The notes: generated by a model not told the origin, from the letters alone. 64,000 nucleotides of DNA from Ruegeria intermedia (GCF_900129345.1 NZ_FQVK01000022.1:1-64000); one strand, 5' to 3'; positions 20,534-31,656 are shown, numbered from the stretch's first letter. A program made the numbers and translations.

Positions 20534-21606
20534 CGGGCGCGCTCCTCGGTTGCGATCCAGCCGTCGCGATAGACGCGCGTCTGTTCAGGTTTGAATTGCA
20601 GAAAGACTTGCGATCCGGGCTCGGGGGGCGCGTGTTCGGTCACCGCCTTCACCGGGCTGGCGCCGACCATGGCGCTGACCACAAAGTGCCGCCCGATATC
20701 CGCCACCTTGGTGACATGGGCCGGAATGCCCTCGGGGCCAAAACCCACATATTCGGGCCGGATGCCCAGATCGGTGCGGCCGCCGCTGCCGCTGACCGGT
20801 CCTTCCAACACCACCTCGTGCCCTTCGAACAGGGCGCGATCGCCGCGGGCCTCGCAGGGCAGAACGTTCATGCCGGGCGAGCCGATGAAATGGCCCACGA
20901 ATGTGTGCTGCGGGCGCTCGAACAGCTCGACCGGAGTGCCGATCTGGACCACTTCACCTTCCTGCATCACCACCACCTCGTCGGCGAAGGTCAGGGCTTC
21001 GGTCTGGTCGTGGGTGACATAGATCATCGTCGCCTGGACGCGCTGGTGCAGCTCTTTCAGCTTGGACCGCAGCTTCCATTTCAGATGCGGGTCGATCACG
21101 GTCAACGGCTCGTCGAACATCACCGCGTTCACGTCGTCGCGGACCAGACCGCGGCCCATCGAGATCTTCTGCTTGTTGTCCGGGCTGAGGCCGCTTGCGC
21201 GGGTGTTCAGCATGTCGGTGACATCCAGCATCTCGGCGATCTCGTCGACGCGGCGCTTGATCGTCGCCGGATCGACGCCGCGGTTCTTGAGCGGAAAGGC
21301 CAGGTTTTCGCCCACGGTCATCGTGTCGTAGATCACCGGAAACTGGAACACCTGCGCGATGTTGCGCTGATCGGGGGGCAGGGCTGTCACGTCGCGGTCG
21401 TCGAACAGGATCTGCCCCTCGGATGGGGTCAACAGACCCGAGATGATGTTCAGCAGCGTGGACTTGCCGCAGCCCGATGGCCCCAGCAGAGCATAGGCCC
21501 CGCCATCACGCCAGGTCACGTCGATCTCCTTCAGCGCATAGTCCTGCGGGCCTTGTGGCGACGGCATGTAGCTGTGTTTGAGGTTGGAAAGCTTGATCTG
21601 TGCCAT
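20530..21606 (-). CDS. glpT: Glycerol ABC transporter ATPase
   Basis: This 358-residue MalK-type ATPase has Walker A GPSGCGKS (42-49) and Walker B VMFDEPLTVIDP, followed by the switch His in VTHDQTEAL. The signature motif reads LSPDNKQKI rather than LSGGQ, a noticeable deviation. The C-terminal third resembles the TOBE domain of sugar ABC ATPases. The second ATPase of the operon, GlpS, has a canonical signature, so the pair probably forms an asymmetric heterodimer with one degenerate ATP site. It is not related to the enterobacterial GlpT antiporter. Confidence 0.88.
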   Translation of the reverse strand: MAQIKLSNLKHSYMPSPQGPQDYALKEIDVTWRDGGAYALLGPSGCGKSTLLNIISGLLTPSEGQILFDDRDVTALPPDQRNIAQVFQFPVIYDTMTVGENLAFPLKNRGVDPATIKRRVDEIAEMLDVTDMLNTRASGLSPDNKQKISMGRGLVRDDVNAVMFDEPLTVIDPHLKWKLRSKLKELHQRVQATMIYVTHDQTEALTFADEVVVMQEGEVVQIGTPVELFERPQHTFVGHFIGSPGMNVLPCEARGDRALFEGHEVVLEGPVSGSGGRTDLGIRPEYVGFGPEGIPAHVTKVADIGRHFVVSAMVGASPVKAVTEHAPPEPGSQVFLQFKPEQTRVYRDGWIATEERAR

Positions 21607-21607
21607 G

Positions 21608-22666
21608 TCAGGCCACCCTTTTGCCGTCTTGGCCGAAATACCGGCAATGGGCCGGGTTCATGTAGAATGTGTGGTCCTCGCCCACCTGATAGGGGTGGAC
21701 CCCGGCCGCCAGCGACACCCAGGCGTCTTCGCCATGCTGGAAATGCGCGCTGGAGTCGGACCCGGACAGCTCGGTCACGATCACGCGACCGGTCAGTTCG
21801 ACATCATCGGCCGAGGCGCGCACGGGGGTGACGCGGTGCGGGCGCACGGCGACCTTGTATTCCCCGTCGGACAGGCTGATGCCCTGGCTCAGCCGCCATG
21901 TGCCGCCACCGGCCAACTGAACCTGGCCACCGGTGATCGTGACGCGGGCCACGTTGATGGGCGGGTCGGAGAACACCCGCGCGGCCGCGAGGTTTTCCGG
22001 GTTGCGATAGATGTCCGCGGTCGGGCCGAACTGGGTCACGCGGCCGTCTTCCATCAAGGCGGTGTAGCCGCCCAGCAGCAGCGCCTCTTCGGGTTCGGAG
22101 GTGGCATAGACCACCACGGCGCCGCGCCCGGCGAACAGCTCGGGCAGTTGCTCGCGCAGTTCCTCGCGCAGCTTGTAGTCCAGATTGGCCAGCGGCTCGT
22201 CCAGGAACACCGCGCGGCTGTCCTTGGCGATGGCGCGGGCCAGTGCGGTGCGCTGCTGTTGACCGCCCGACAGTTCGTGTGGACGACGGTGCAGCATCGG
22301 GCGCAGTTGCAGCAGGTCGGCGGCCTCTTCCACGCGGCCTTCGATCTCGGATTGCGCCATTCCGGCCACGCGCAGGGGCGAGGCGATATTGTCGAATACA
22401 GTCATATGCGGGTAGTTCACGAAGAACTGGTGCACGAGGCTGATCTTGCGTTTCTGAGGGCTCAGCCGGGTCACGTCCTGCCCGTCCATCAGAACCTTGC
22501 CCGAGGCAATCGGATCCAGGCCGGCCATCATCTTGATCAGAGAGGTCTTGCCCGACCCGGTCGCGCCCAGCAGCACGTTGAAATGGCCGGTCTGCAGCGT
22601 CAGGGACGTGGGTTTGATGTGGGTAACGGCGCCGACCCGCTTGGTTGCGTCTTGTAGTTCGATCAT
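21608..22666 (-). CDS. glpS: Glycerol ABC transporter ATPase
   Basis: This 352-residue ABC ATPase has Walker A GATGSGKT (34-41), signature LSGGQQQR, and Walker B AVFLDEPLANLD. The usual switch-region His is replaced in the block VVYATSEPEEAL (Ser where TH is common). It probably pairs with GlpT. ATG 22666 gives a normal N-terminus (MIELQDATKRV); a TTG at 22699 would add 11 residues without support. The next gene follows after one base. Confidence 0.86.
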   Translation of the reverse strand: MIELQDATKRVGAVTHIKPTSLTLQTGHFNVLLGATGSGKTSLIKMMAGLDPIASGKVLMDGQDVTRLSPQKRKISLVHQFFVNYPHMTVFDNIASPLRVAGMAQSEIEGRVEEAADLLQLRPMLHRRPHELSGGQQQRTALARAIAKDSRAVFLDEPLANLDYKLREELREQLPELFAGRGAVVVYATSEPEEALLLGGYTALMEDGRVTQFGPTADIYRNPENLAAARVFSDPPINVARVTITGGQVQLAGGGTWRLSQGISLSDGEYKVAVRPHRVTPVRASADDVELTGRVIVTELSGSDSSAHFQHGEDAWVSLAAGVHPYQVGEDHTFYMNPAHCRYFGQDGKRVA

Positions 22667-22722
22667 GTCCGTGGGTTCCGATCCCGCAGCGTGTGGCAAC
22701 GCTGTTTGGTCTTGGTTGGCAA

Positions 22723-22744
22723 GGGGCGCCGATACCGGCGCCCC
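22723..22744 (-). repeat. Hairpin between glpV and glpS
   Basis: GGGGCGCC (22723-22730) and GGCGCCCC (22737-22744) form an 8-bp stem with a 6-base loop and no U-tract. Such structures after binding-protein genes commonly stabilise the upstream mRNA and lower expression of the membrane components. Confidence 0.6.
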
Positions 22745-22759
22745 CCGGGGAGTAGCGGC

Positions 22760-24499
<1,740 letters not shown>

Positions 24500-24549
24500 C
24501 TTTCTCCTCCCAAGATTTATGGTTCTCCGGTGCGACCCGGATGAATGGC

Positions 24550-24593
24550 AGCATCGGCGATTTTTCGCGAGTCTGTCAAACTAAAAATTTAGT
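24550..24593 (-). promoter_or_regulatory. glpV promoter with operator-like inverted repeat
   Basis: On the minus strand a consensus -35 TTGACA (24579-24574) is followed after 18 bases by a weak -10 GATGCT (24555-24550). Directly upstream lies ACTAAA-AA-TTTAGT (24580-24593), a symmetric repeat in a locally AT-rich patch. It could be the operator of a glycerol regulator such as a GlpR/DeoR protein. The cognate gene is not in the window. Confidence 0.5.
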
Positions 24594-24803
24594 AATTGAG
24601 AAACGGACGGCTACGATCAGCCTGTAAGGGCGGCTTAAGTCATTGAAATAATTTTATACAAAGCGCGCTCGACGTCTCGTCGCTTGTGAACCGGCCCCCA
24701 TTTCTACCGGACGGCCGAGCCTGAACCTGGAGGCTTGGGCACAGGCCTGGGCATATGCTCATGTCCGATATTGAAATCATCACCGATGGTGCCCACGCGC
24801 TCC

Positions 24804-26093
24804 TCATGCGGCGGCCTGATCGTGGTTTGATGGCTTGATGCCGTTGACGAAACCGACGCCTTGGATGACGTCGGCGAGGTGAGCAACGCCGCGCCGTTCG
24901 CGCCAGCTTTTCTCGGCGCATTGGCCGAGCTTGAACATCATGTGGAGCATACCGCCGCGGCTGAGGTATCCTTTGGTGCGCTTGGTTCGGCGGCGGATGG
25001 TGGCAAACGCCCTTTCGATTGGATTTGACGTGCGAATGCTTTGCCAGTGTTGGTCCGGGAAGTCGTAGAAGTCCGTCAGCTCGTCGCGATCCTTGGTCAG
25101 CCATTCGGAGGCTTTCGGGTATTTCGCCTCGAAGGTTTTGATGAACAGGTCGAATGCGGCATACGCGTCTTCGCGCGTCTCGGCCTGCCAGATGTCATGC
25201 AGCACCTTCCCGGCATTGGGCCGGGTGCGCTTCCGTTTTTGTGCATCCAGCAGCGCTGCTGGCGGGTGGAGGGGATGACCTCCTCCAGTGCCGCCCCGAA
25301 TCCCATGGCTCCGTCGCCGATGGTCAGTTTCGGAACGGTGATGTCACTGGCCTTGAGGCCGAGAAGAACTTCGCGCACGGCTTTGCGTGCTTTCGCGCAC
25401 GCCACCCTCAATGGCGAGGAAATGCTTCTTTCCCCGTACGTTGACCCCGATGACAACGCGCACGCAGAGCCGGTCATCGGCGCCGCACGACCCGCTGTAG
25501 ATACCATCAGCCCAGACATAGACCCACTCGTCACGGCCCAGATCGGCCTTGCGCCAGGTCTCATATTCCCCCGCCCACAGGCCTTTCAGCCGCGCGACGG
25601 TCTTGGCGGAGAACCCGGTGGCCTCGGGGCCGAGCAGCATCTTCAGAGCCGCGCCCAATTCGCCTGTGGATAGGCCCTTCAGATACAGCCGCGGGAGCGC
25701 AGCTTTGATGGATTTGGTCTTGCGTACACAAGGCGGCACGAGCGCCGAGCGGAAGGTCAGAGGCATGCCGCACTTGGCCCGGACATCTTTCATCGTGACA
25801 GGCCCAATTCCGGTCTGCACGGCGCATTCGGGGTGGTAGCCGCTGCGAACAACCGCCGTGCGGCCATCGGCTGTCCGGCGCTCGGTACGCTCGGCCAGAA
25901 AAGCATGTCACTCGGCCTCAACAGCCGCTTGAAGCAAGTCCCGAGATCCTTTGCGAAGAAGATCGGTCAGCGGATCCGTGACCGTGTCTCGACCGGTGAA
26001 ATCAATGATGGAAACGTCGTCCATGGTGGTGCGTCTTCGAATGGTTGGCTGGATGTGTAGCAACGCCAACCCAACCAGTTGCACCGACGTCAT
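24804..26093 (-). pseudogene. IS256-family (mutator-type) transposase pseudogene
   Basis: The three reading-frame pieces together give a nearly full IS256-type transposase. The N-terminus is MDDVSIIDFTGRDTVTD; a middle part has ETGIGPVTMK-like TGIGPVTMKDVRAK and DEWVYVWADGIY (catalytic region); the C-terminus has SIRTSNPIERAFATIRRRT. It is broken by an in-frame TGA at 25908-25910 (probably once TGG) and by two frameshifts, roughly at 25410 and 25200. Terminal inverted repeats were not recognised. The remains separate the glycerol operon from the tRNA-Glu pair. Confidence 0.85.
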
Positions 26094-26124
26094 TCAAACC
26101 GCCCCGACACCAGATTCACTCATA

Positions 26125-26603
26125 GCCTGGGCGCAAGACGCTGGAGGTCGAAATCCTCAAGAAAGCTCTGGACAAGGCACGATCAAGAAAACCGATCTTG
26201 CATGCACTGTCGCCGCGACCGGGAGGTTCCCGGTGATGGCGGTTGCAAAAACTCTGGGCGTGCCGCGTTCGAACCTGCACGACCGGCTGAACGGAGGGCA
26301 CGAAGCCGCGTCGGCGCGACCACAAGGCGTAAGACGCGGCGTTGCTGCCGCTGATCGAGCGGATTGTGGGGGGCAGTGTCCGACTTGCGGCAATCGCCGG
26401 ATCACGGCGGTACTGAACCGTGTGCAGGAGCCAGAGGGCTGTCCGGGTCAACCCGTTGCCCGATGCCGAAACCCTCATCAAGTTGATCGGAGGCGGGATC
26501 GAGGCCTATGACGAAAACCAACGGCACTCGGCCCTCAAGTGGCGCTCCTCACGCGAGTTCCGAAGGAACCAAACCGAAACCGCTCAGGTGTCCGGCGAAA
26601 TAG
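26125..26603 (+). pseudogene. IS3-family element remnant
   Basis: A fragment of orfA (LEVEILKKALDKARSRKP) runs into the start of orfB (VAKTLGVPRSNLHDRLNG). After frameshifts and an apparent internal deletion come blocks like DAALLPLIERIV and the orfB C-terminus AYDENQRHSALKWRSSREF. The catalytic core is missing. It is a different IS3 lineage from the remnant at 356-805. The order and spacing of fragments show decay in place beside the tRNA genes. Confidence 0.75.
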
Positions 26604-26752
26604 GGGCAGGATCAGCTTGCGATGCGACCGCGCCGGGACTGTGTTGCCAAGCCACCCGAATGGTGTCGGCGCCGAATCTCGGGCTCAGCCGGATCTGCGC
26701 CGTGAACAGTTCGCCGGCGTCGGAACGCCATGGATTTGGTGGAAGGTGAGAG

Positions 26753-26827
26753 TGGCAGCCCGTAGGGGAATCGAACCCCTCTTTCCAGGTTGAAAACCTG
26801 GCGTCCTAACCGATAGACGAACGGGCC
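26753..26827 (-). tRNA. tRNA-Glu (anticodon TTC), copy 1
   Basis: This 75-base tRNA includes an encoded CCA. The acceptor stem is GGCCCGT/ACGGGCT, the anticodon arm CCAGGTTTTCAACCTGG gives anticodon TTC, and the T arm AGGGGTTCGATTCCCCT is intact. It is identical to the second copy 24 bases away. On the minus strand this copy is the downstream member of the pair. Confidence 0.97.
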
Positions 26828-26851
26828 ACGCAAGCCTTGCACAAGCACAAG

Positions 26852-26926
26852 TGGCAGCCCGTAGGGGAATCGAACCCCTCTTTCCAGGTTGAAAACCTGG
26901 CGTCCTAACCGATAGACGAACGGGCC
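26852..26926 (-). tRNA. tRNA-Glu (anticodon TTC), copy 2
   Basis: This is a 75-base tRNA-Glu with the same sequence as the copy at 26753-26827, including the encoded CCA. The tandem pair is probably co-transcribed on the minus strand. Confidence 0.97.
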
Positions 26927-27035
26927 ACGCTGGCTTGTGGGGGGCCTTTTACGGATTACGTTCCGCCCCCGCAAGACGAAAAATGCAGCCATGTGAAACT
27001 TTTTTGCGCCCCGGTTGAGGCCGGCTGGAAAGGGG

Positions 27036-28778
27036 TCATTTCGCCTCGGCTGCGTCTTCCAGGCGCAGCTGAACGCTTTGGCGTCCGCCCCAGGTATTGA
27101 CCTCGAGCCGGCCTGCGAAATGGAACCGGGCACCGCCGTGATTTGCCAGCCGATCCCCCATCGGGCCATCAAAGGCGCCAAAGGCGATGGCGTCGATCCC
27201 GCCGCCCATCCCGTCCGACAGGGACAGCTTCAGATGGCTCTCGCCCACGCGTTTGGCAAAGCGTATCTGCAGGTCGGGCAGGGCAAAGCGCGGGGCAGGG
27301 GCACCGGCCCCGAACGGACCCGCCTGTTCGATCTGCTCGATCAGGGCGACCGTGGCCGCGCCGGGCATCAGCACACCGTCAAGTTTCAGGTCGGCGGGGC
27401 CGCCTTCGCCCGCCCCCTGTTTGGCCAGCAACTCGCTCAGGCGCGCCATGGCGGGCTCCAGCTGATCGCGCATCACGGTCAGACCTGCGGCCATCTTGTG
27501 CCCGCCACCTTTGACCAGCAGCCCCTCGGACGCCAGCCGGTGGATCGCGGCCCCCAGATCGACACCCGAAACCGAGCGGCCCGACCCTTTGCCCTCGTCG
27601 CCGTCAAAGCCGATGACGATCGCCGGGCGGTTGGCCGTCTCTTTCAGGCGCGAGGCCACGATGCCCACGACGCCCGGATGCCAACCGTCGCCCGCCGCCC
27701 AGACCAGCGGCGCGTCCAGCCCGCGATCTTCGGCCTGGGCCAGCGCGGCGGCGCGCACGGCGTTTTCGATGTCGCGCCGTTCGGTATTCAACGCGTCCAA
27801 CCGTTTGGCCAGGGCTTCGGCCTCGGCAGGGGAATCGGTGCTCAGCAGGCGCGCGCCCAGATCGGCCTGACCGATGCGCCCTCCGGCGTTGACCCGTGGC
27901 CCCAGCAGGAACCCCAGGTGATAGCTGTTGGGCGCGGTATCCATGCGCGCCACGTCGGACAAAGCCACAAGGCCGGGCCGCTGGCGCTGCGCCATGACCT
28001 TCAGCCCCTGCTGCACCAATGCGCGGTTGACCCCGACCAAAGGCGCAACATCGGCAACCGTGGCCAGGGCCACAAGGTCCAGCATCGCCATCAGATCAGG
28101 GCCCTTGGCGCCGGCCGCGCGCAGTTGCCGGCCGGCCTCGACCAGCATCAGGAACACGACGGCGGCGGCGCACAGATAGGCGAGGTCTCCGCTTTCGTCC
28201 TGACGGTTCGGGTTCACCACGGCCACGCAATCGGGCAGGGTCTCTCCGCCGAGGTGGTGGTCCAGCACGATCACGTCCGCCCGCTGAGCCGCCGCGATGG
28301 CATCATGGCTGAGCGTCCCGCAATCGACGCAGATGATCAGGTCATGCGTCGCGGCCAGCCGGGCCATTGCGGGTGCGTTCGGGCCATAGCCCTCGTCGAT
28401 CCGGTCGGGCACGTACAGCGTGGCGTTCAGCCCCATCTGGCGCAGCCACACGATCAGCAGGGCGGCCGAACTGCCGCCGTCCACGTCGTAATCGGCAAAG
28501 ATCGCGATACGTTGCTTGTGCCGCACGGCCTGCAGGAAGCGGGCGGCGGCGGTTTCCATGTCCTTCAGCTCGCGCGGGTCGGGCAGCAGGTCGCGCAGCT
28601 TGGGTGCCAGAAAGCTCTCGGCCTCGGATGGGGGCACGCCGCGGCGGGCCAGCACCTGGCACAGCGGGCGGGGCAGGTCGGTTTGCTGGGCCAGCATTTC
28701 GGCGGCGCGGTCCATCTCGGGCGGCGGGCCAACCCACCTGCGGCCGGTCAGAGAGTGCTCGACACCCAGAAAGCTCAA
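27036..28778 (-). CDS. recJ: Single-stranded-DNA exonuclease RecJ
   Basis: This 580-residue 5'-3' single-strand exonuclease acts in recombination and mismatch repair. The DHH phosphoesterase motifs are visible: ADYDVDGGSSAALL (motif I), VDCGT, VLDHHLGGE, then the DHHA1-type GGGHKMAAG with GRVNAGGRIG-like PRVNAGGRIG. A C-terminal OB-like domain ends in QLRLEDA. The start is set by AGGAGG placed 6 bases before TTG 28778, giving MSFLGVEHSLTGR. A TTG at 28799 would put the ribosome site inside the gene. It follows glpX on the same strand. Confidence 0.93.
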   Translation of the reverse strand: MSFLGVEHSLTGRRWVGPPPEMDRAAEMLAQQTDLPRPLCQVLARRGVPPSEAESFLAPKLRDLLPDPRELKDMETAAARFLQAVRHKQRIAIFADYDVDGGSSAALLIVWLRQMGLNATLYVPDRIDEGYGPNAPAMARLAATHDLIICVDCGTLSHDAIAAAQRADVIVLDHHLGGETLPDCVAVVNPNRQDESGDLAYLCAAAVVFLMLVEAGRQLRAAGAKGPDLMAMLDLVALATVADVAPLVGVNRALVQQGLKVMAQRQRPGLVALSDVARMDTAPNSYHLGFLLGPRVNAGGRIGQADLGARLLSTDSPAEAEALAKRLDALNTERRDIENAVRAAALAQAEDRGLDAPLVWAAGDGWHPGVVGIVASRLKETANRPAIVIGFDGDEGKGSGRSVSGVDLGAAIHRLASEGLLVKGGGHKMAAGLTVMRDQLEPAMARLSELLAKQGAGEGGPADLKLDGVLMPGAATVALIEQIEQAGPFGAGAPAPRFALPDLQIRFAKRVGESHLKLSLSDGMGGGIDAIAFGAFDGPMGDRLANHGGARFHFAGRLEVNTWGGRQSVQLRLEDAAEAK

Positions 28779-28854
28779 CCTATCCCTCCTGACGGACAAG
28801 GCCGAGCCCGGGCGGGCACGGCCTGTGTTGGACTTGACGATGCCGGCCGGGCAA

Positions 28855-29838
28855 TCACCCGTTCAGGTGCGGCCAGATCGGCGTGCGGTAGGTCATGCGC
28901 CGGACCGAGCCGGTTTTCGACCGCATCAGCAGCGTGGTGGTTTCCACCCAGCCCGGCTGACGCTTGATGCGCGGAAGCAGCGACCCGCCGGTCACGCCGG
29001 TTGCGGCAAAGATCACGTCGGCCGTCACCATTTCGTCGCGTGAATAGACGCGGTCCAGATCGGTGATGCCCGCCTTGGCGGCGCGGCCGCGTTCGTCATC
29101 GTTGCGGAACAGCAGCCGGCCGAAGATCTGGCCGCCCATGCATTTCAGCGCCGCGGCCGCCAGCACGCCCTCGGGGGCGCCGCCCTGGCCCATATACATG
29201 TCGATCCCGGTTTCCTCGGCCTCGGCGCAGTGCATCACGCCGGCCACGTCCCCATCGGTGATCAGCCGGATCGACGCGCCGGTTTCGCGCACTTCGGCGA
29301 TCATCGCCTCGTGCCGGGGACGCTCCAGAATGCAGACGGTGATGTCGCCGGGCTCGCAGCCCTTGGCCTTGGCCAGGGCCTCGACCCGTTCGCGCGGGGT
29401 CATGTCCAGCGACACGACGTTTTCCGGATAGCCCGGCCCGACGGCCAGCTTGTCCATGTACACGTCCGGCGCATGCAGCATCGACCCGCGCGGCCCCATG
29501 GCGATGACGGTCAGCGCGTTGGGCATGTCCTTGGCGGTCAGAGTGGTGCCTTCCAGCGGGTCCAGCGCGATGTCCACGCCGGGGCCGTTGCCGGTGCCGA
29601 CCTCTTCGCCGATATACAGCATCGGCGCCTCGTCGCGCTCGCCCTCGCCGATGACGACCACGCCGGCGATGTCCAGCAGGTTCAGCTGTTCGCGCATGGC
29701 GTTGACGGCGGCCTGGTCGGCTGCCTTCTCGTCACCGCGCCCGACCAACGAGGCCGAGGCCAGGGCAGCCTGTTCGGCGACCCGGGCCAGGCCGAGGGAC
29801 AACATGCGGTCATTGAAATCGATCTTGGCAGCGCTCAT
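28855..29838 (-). CDS. glpX: Class II fructose-1,6-bisphosphatase GlpX
   Basis: This 327-residue metal-dependent phosphatase hydrolyses fructose-1,6-bisphosphate in gluconeogenesis and the Calvin cycle. Family motifs are visible: GEGERDEAPMLYIGE, the DPLEGTT metal/phosphate site (about 93-99), ITDGDVAGV and GGAPEGVLAAAAL. It sits between hom and recJ on the minus strand, an order I recall as usual in roseobacters. The gap to recJ is 76 bases and contains a GC-rich imperfect hairpin (28799-28826). Confidence 0.94.
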   Translation of the reverse strand: MSAAKIDFNDRMLSLGLARVAEQAALASASLVGRGDEKAADQAAVNAMREQLNLLDIAGVVVIGEGERDEAPMLYIGEEVGTGNGPGVDIALDPLEGTTLTAKDMPNALTVIAMGPRGSMLHAPDVYMDKLAVGPGYPENVVSLDMTPRERVEALAKAKGCEPGDITVCILERPRHEAMIAEVRETGASIRLITDGDVAGVMHCAEAEETGIDMYMGQGGAPEGVLAAAALKCMGGQIFGRLLFRNDDERGRAAKAGITDLDRVYSRDEMVTADVIFAATGVTGGSLLPRIKRQPGWVETTTLLMRSKTGSVRRMTYRTPIWPHLNG

Positions 29839-29910
29839 GCGTGGGAATCCTTTGGCAATCTTGGACGTTCTTGACTGGCATAGCCTGCCCGTGGCGCAGG
29901 CCGCAAGGGT

Positions 29911-31197
29911 TCAGACCTGCTCGATGCGCAGCGCGACCGGTTCACCGGAAACCACGTCGGTCTTGCGCAGATCCTCCAGCGCGATGTCCAGCGTGGCGCG
30001 GGTGGTCTTGTGGGTGACGATCAGAACCGGGGCGGTGTCCTCGGCATGGGCGTATTGGCGCATCCGGTCGATCGAGACACCGGCATTGCCCAGAATGGCC
30101 GCCACCTTGGCCAGCGCGCCGGGTTTGTCCAGCAGGGCCAGCCGCAGGTAGTACGGGGCGGGCAGGCCGGTGATGGCCGGTTTGGCCTCGACCAGAGTGG
30201 CGGCCGGACGCCCGAAGGTCGCGACACGCAGCCCGCGCGCCAGATCGCAGACATCGCCCATCACCGCGCTGGCGGTGGGACCTTCACCCGCGCCGGGGCC
30301 GCGCAGAACGATCTGTTCCACCGCGTCGCCCTCGATCACCACCATGTTGGTGCCGCCCTCCAACTGCCCCAGCGGCGAGTTGCTGGGCACAAGGCAGGGC
30401 TGCATCCGCTGTTCCAGCCCGCGCGGCGTGCGCTGCGCCACGCCCAGCAGCTTGATCCTGTACCCCATGTCATCGGCCTGGTGGATGTCGTCCAGGCTGA
30501 TATGTTCGATCCCTTCGATCTCGATCCCGTCGAAATTGGGTTTCGTGCCGAAGGCGATCGAGGCCAGCAGCGCCAGCTTGTGCGCCGCGTCGATGCCGCC
30601 CACGTCCAAGTTCGGATCGGCCTCGAGATAGCCCAGTTGGGCGCATTCCTCGAACAGGGCATTGTAGCCCAGACCCTGCGACTGCATGCGGGTCAGGATA
30701 TAGTTGCAGGTGCCGTTCATAACGCCCATCACGCGGGTGATCTCGTTTCCGGCCAGACCTTCGGTCAGCGATTTGATGACAGGGATGCCGCCCGCAACGG
30801 CCGCCTCGAACCGGATCACGCGGCCCGCGGCCTCGGCCATTTCGGCCAGCGCCTGACCGTGGACCGCCAGCAGCGCCTTGTTGGCCGTCACCACATCCTT
30901 GCCGGTGGTCAGGGCCGCCTCGACCGAGGCCTTGGCCGGCCCGTTTTCACCGCCCATCAGTTCGACGAATACGTCGATGTCGTCGCGCCGGGCCAAAGCG
31001 ACCGGGTCGGTCTCCCAAGCGTAGCCCGACAGGTTGACGCCGCGGTCCTTGCCGGAATCACGCGCCGAAACCGCCACGATCTCGATGGGCCGGCCGGTGC
31101 GGGACTGCAGCAGTTCGGCATGGCGCCGGATGATCTTGACCACGCCCACGCCCACGGTTCCCAAGCCAGCAATTCCAAGCCGCAGCGCCTGTGTCAT
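29911..31197 (-). CDS. hom: Homoserine dehydrogenase
   Basis: This 428-residue enzyme makes homoserine from aspartate semialdehyde for threonine and methionine synthesis. The N-terminal NAD(P) site is GLGTVGVGV (11-19), the catalytic domain carries GVMNGTCNYILT and the EADPNLDVGGIDAAHKLA block, and a C-terminal ACT domain (about 350-428, RLALLDKPGALAKVAAIL) indicates allosteric control, usually by threonine. ATG 31197 has a GGAA-rich leader. It is first of a minus-strand group with glpX and recJ. Confidence 0.95.
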   Translation of the reverse strand: MTQALRLGIAGLGTVGVGVVKIIRRHAELLQSRTGRPIEIVAVSARDSGKDRGVNLSGYAWETDPVALARRDDIDVFVELMGGENGPAKASVEAALTTGKDVVTANKALLAVHGQALAEMAEAAGRVIRFEAAVAGGIPVIKSLTEGLAGNEITRVMGVMNGTCNYILTRMQSQGLGYNALFEECAQLGYLEADPNLDVGGIDAAHKLALLASIAFGTKPNFDGIEIEGIEHISLDDIHQADDMGYRIKLLGVAQRTPRGLEQRMQPCLVPSNSPLGQLEGGTNMVVIEGDAVEQIVLRGPGAGEGPTASAVMGDVCDLARGLRVATFGRPAATLVEAKPAITGLPAPYYLRLALLDKPGALAKVAAILGNAGVSIDRMRQYAHAEDTAPVLIVTHKTTRATLDIALEDLRKTDVVSGEPVALRIEQV

Positions 31198-31335
31198 TCC
31201 GTGGGTTCCTTTCTGCTCGGGTTTCGGCTGTTCGGGGCATTCCGCCCGTTCTTCGCTGCCTTAGCGGGTTCGGACCGGCGGTGCAATCGGTCAGCGTCCC
31301 AGCAACCGCCGGCACCGGTCGATGCCGGTCTTCAT

Positions 31336-31584
31336 TCAGTCGATCGGAGTGTTCTGCAACCGGTTGGCGCGCTGGCGCAGGGACTTCTTGCGCTCGGTCA
31401 GATTCTTACTCAGATCAGCGGCCTCGCTGACCACGTCGACCGGCGGCCCCAAGGCCTCGTCCAGCGGAATCAGCCTGGGGTAGGGGGCGTCCGTGACGGC
31501 TGCTGCCTCGCGGCCTTGAAGCTCGGGGATGTTCGTGCATCCGGCGGCCAGCGCCACAAGAAAAAGGACAGGCAGCGGCTTCAT
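31336..31584 (-). CDS. Small predicted lipoprotein
   Basis: This 82-residue protein starts MKPLPVLFLVALAAGC. This is a short lipoprotein signal with the lipobox LAAGC, so the mature protein would begin at Cys16. The rest is a Pro-rich linker and a basic, helical C-terminus (KNLTERKKSLRQRANRLQ). No family is recognised. It is divergent from the TetR gene and may share its operator. An upstream ATG at 31608 would add eight residues ahead of the signal and seems less likely. Confidence 0.7.
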   Translation of the reverse strand: MKPLPVLFLVALAAGCTNIPELQGREAAAVTDAPYPRLIPLDEALGPPVDVVSEAADLSKNLTERKKSLRQRANRLQNTPID

Positions 31585-31656
31585 CGCGGATCCCGTTGAG
31601 TTGCTCATCCGGTCGTGATGCACCTTCCGGCGCCAGGGATCAAGCGGGGTTCTATT

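Noticed and set aside
26612-27181. Minus-strand frame with an internal repeat (GPFVYRLGRQVFNLERGVRF twice)
   Set aside because: The repeat is the translation of the two identical tRNA-Glu genes, not a protein.
28799-28826. Terminator between glpX and recJ
   Set aside because: The hairpin is imperfect, lacks a T-run and lies right before the recJ ribosome site; at most it modulates recJ expression.
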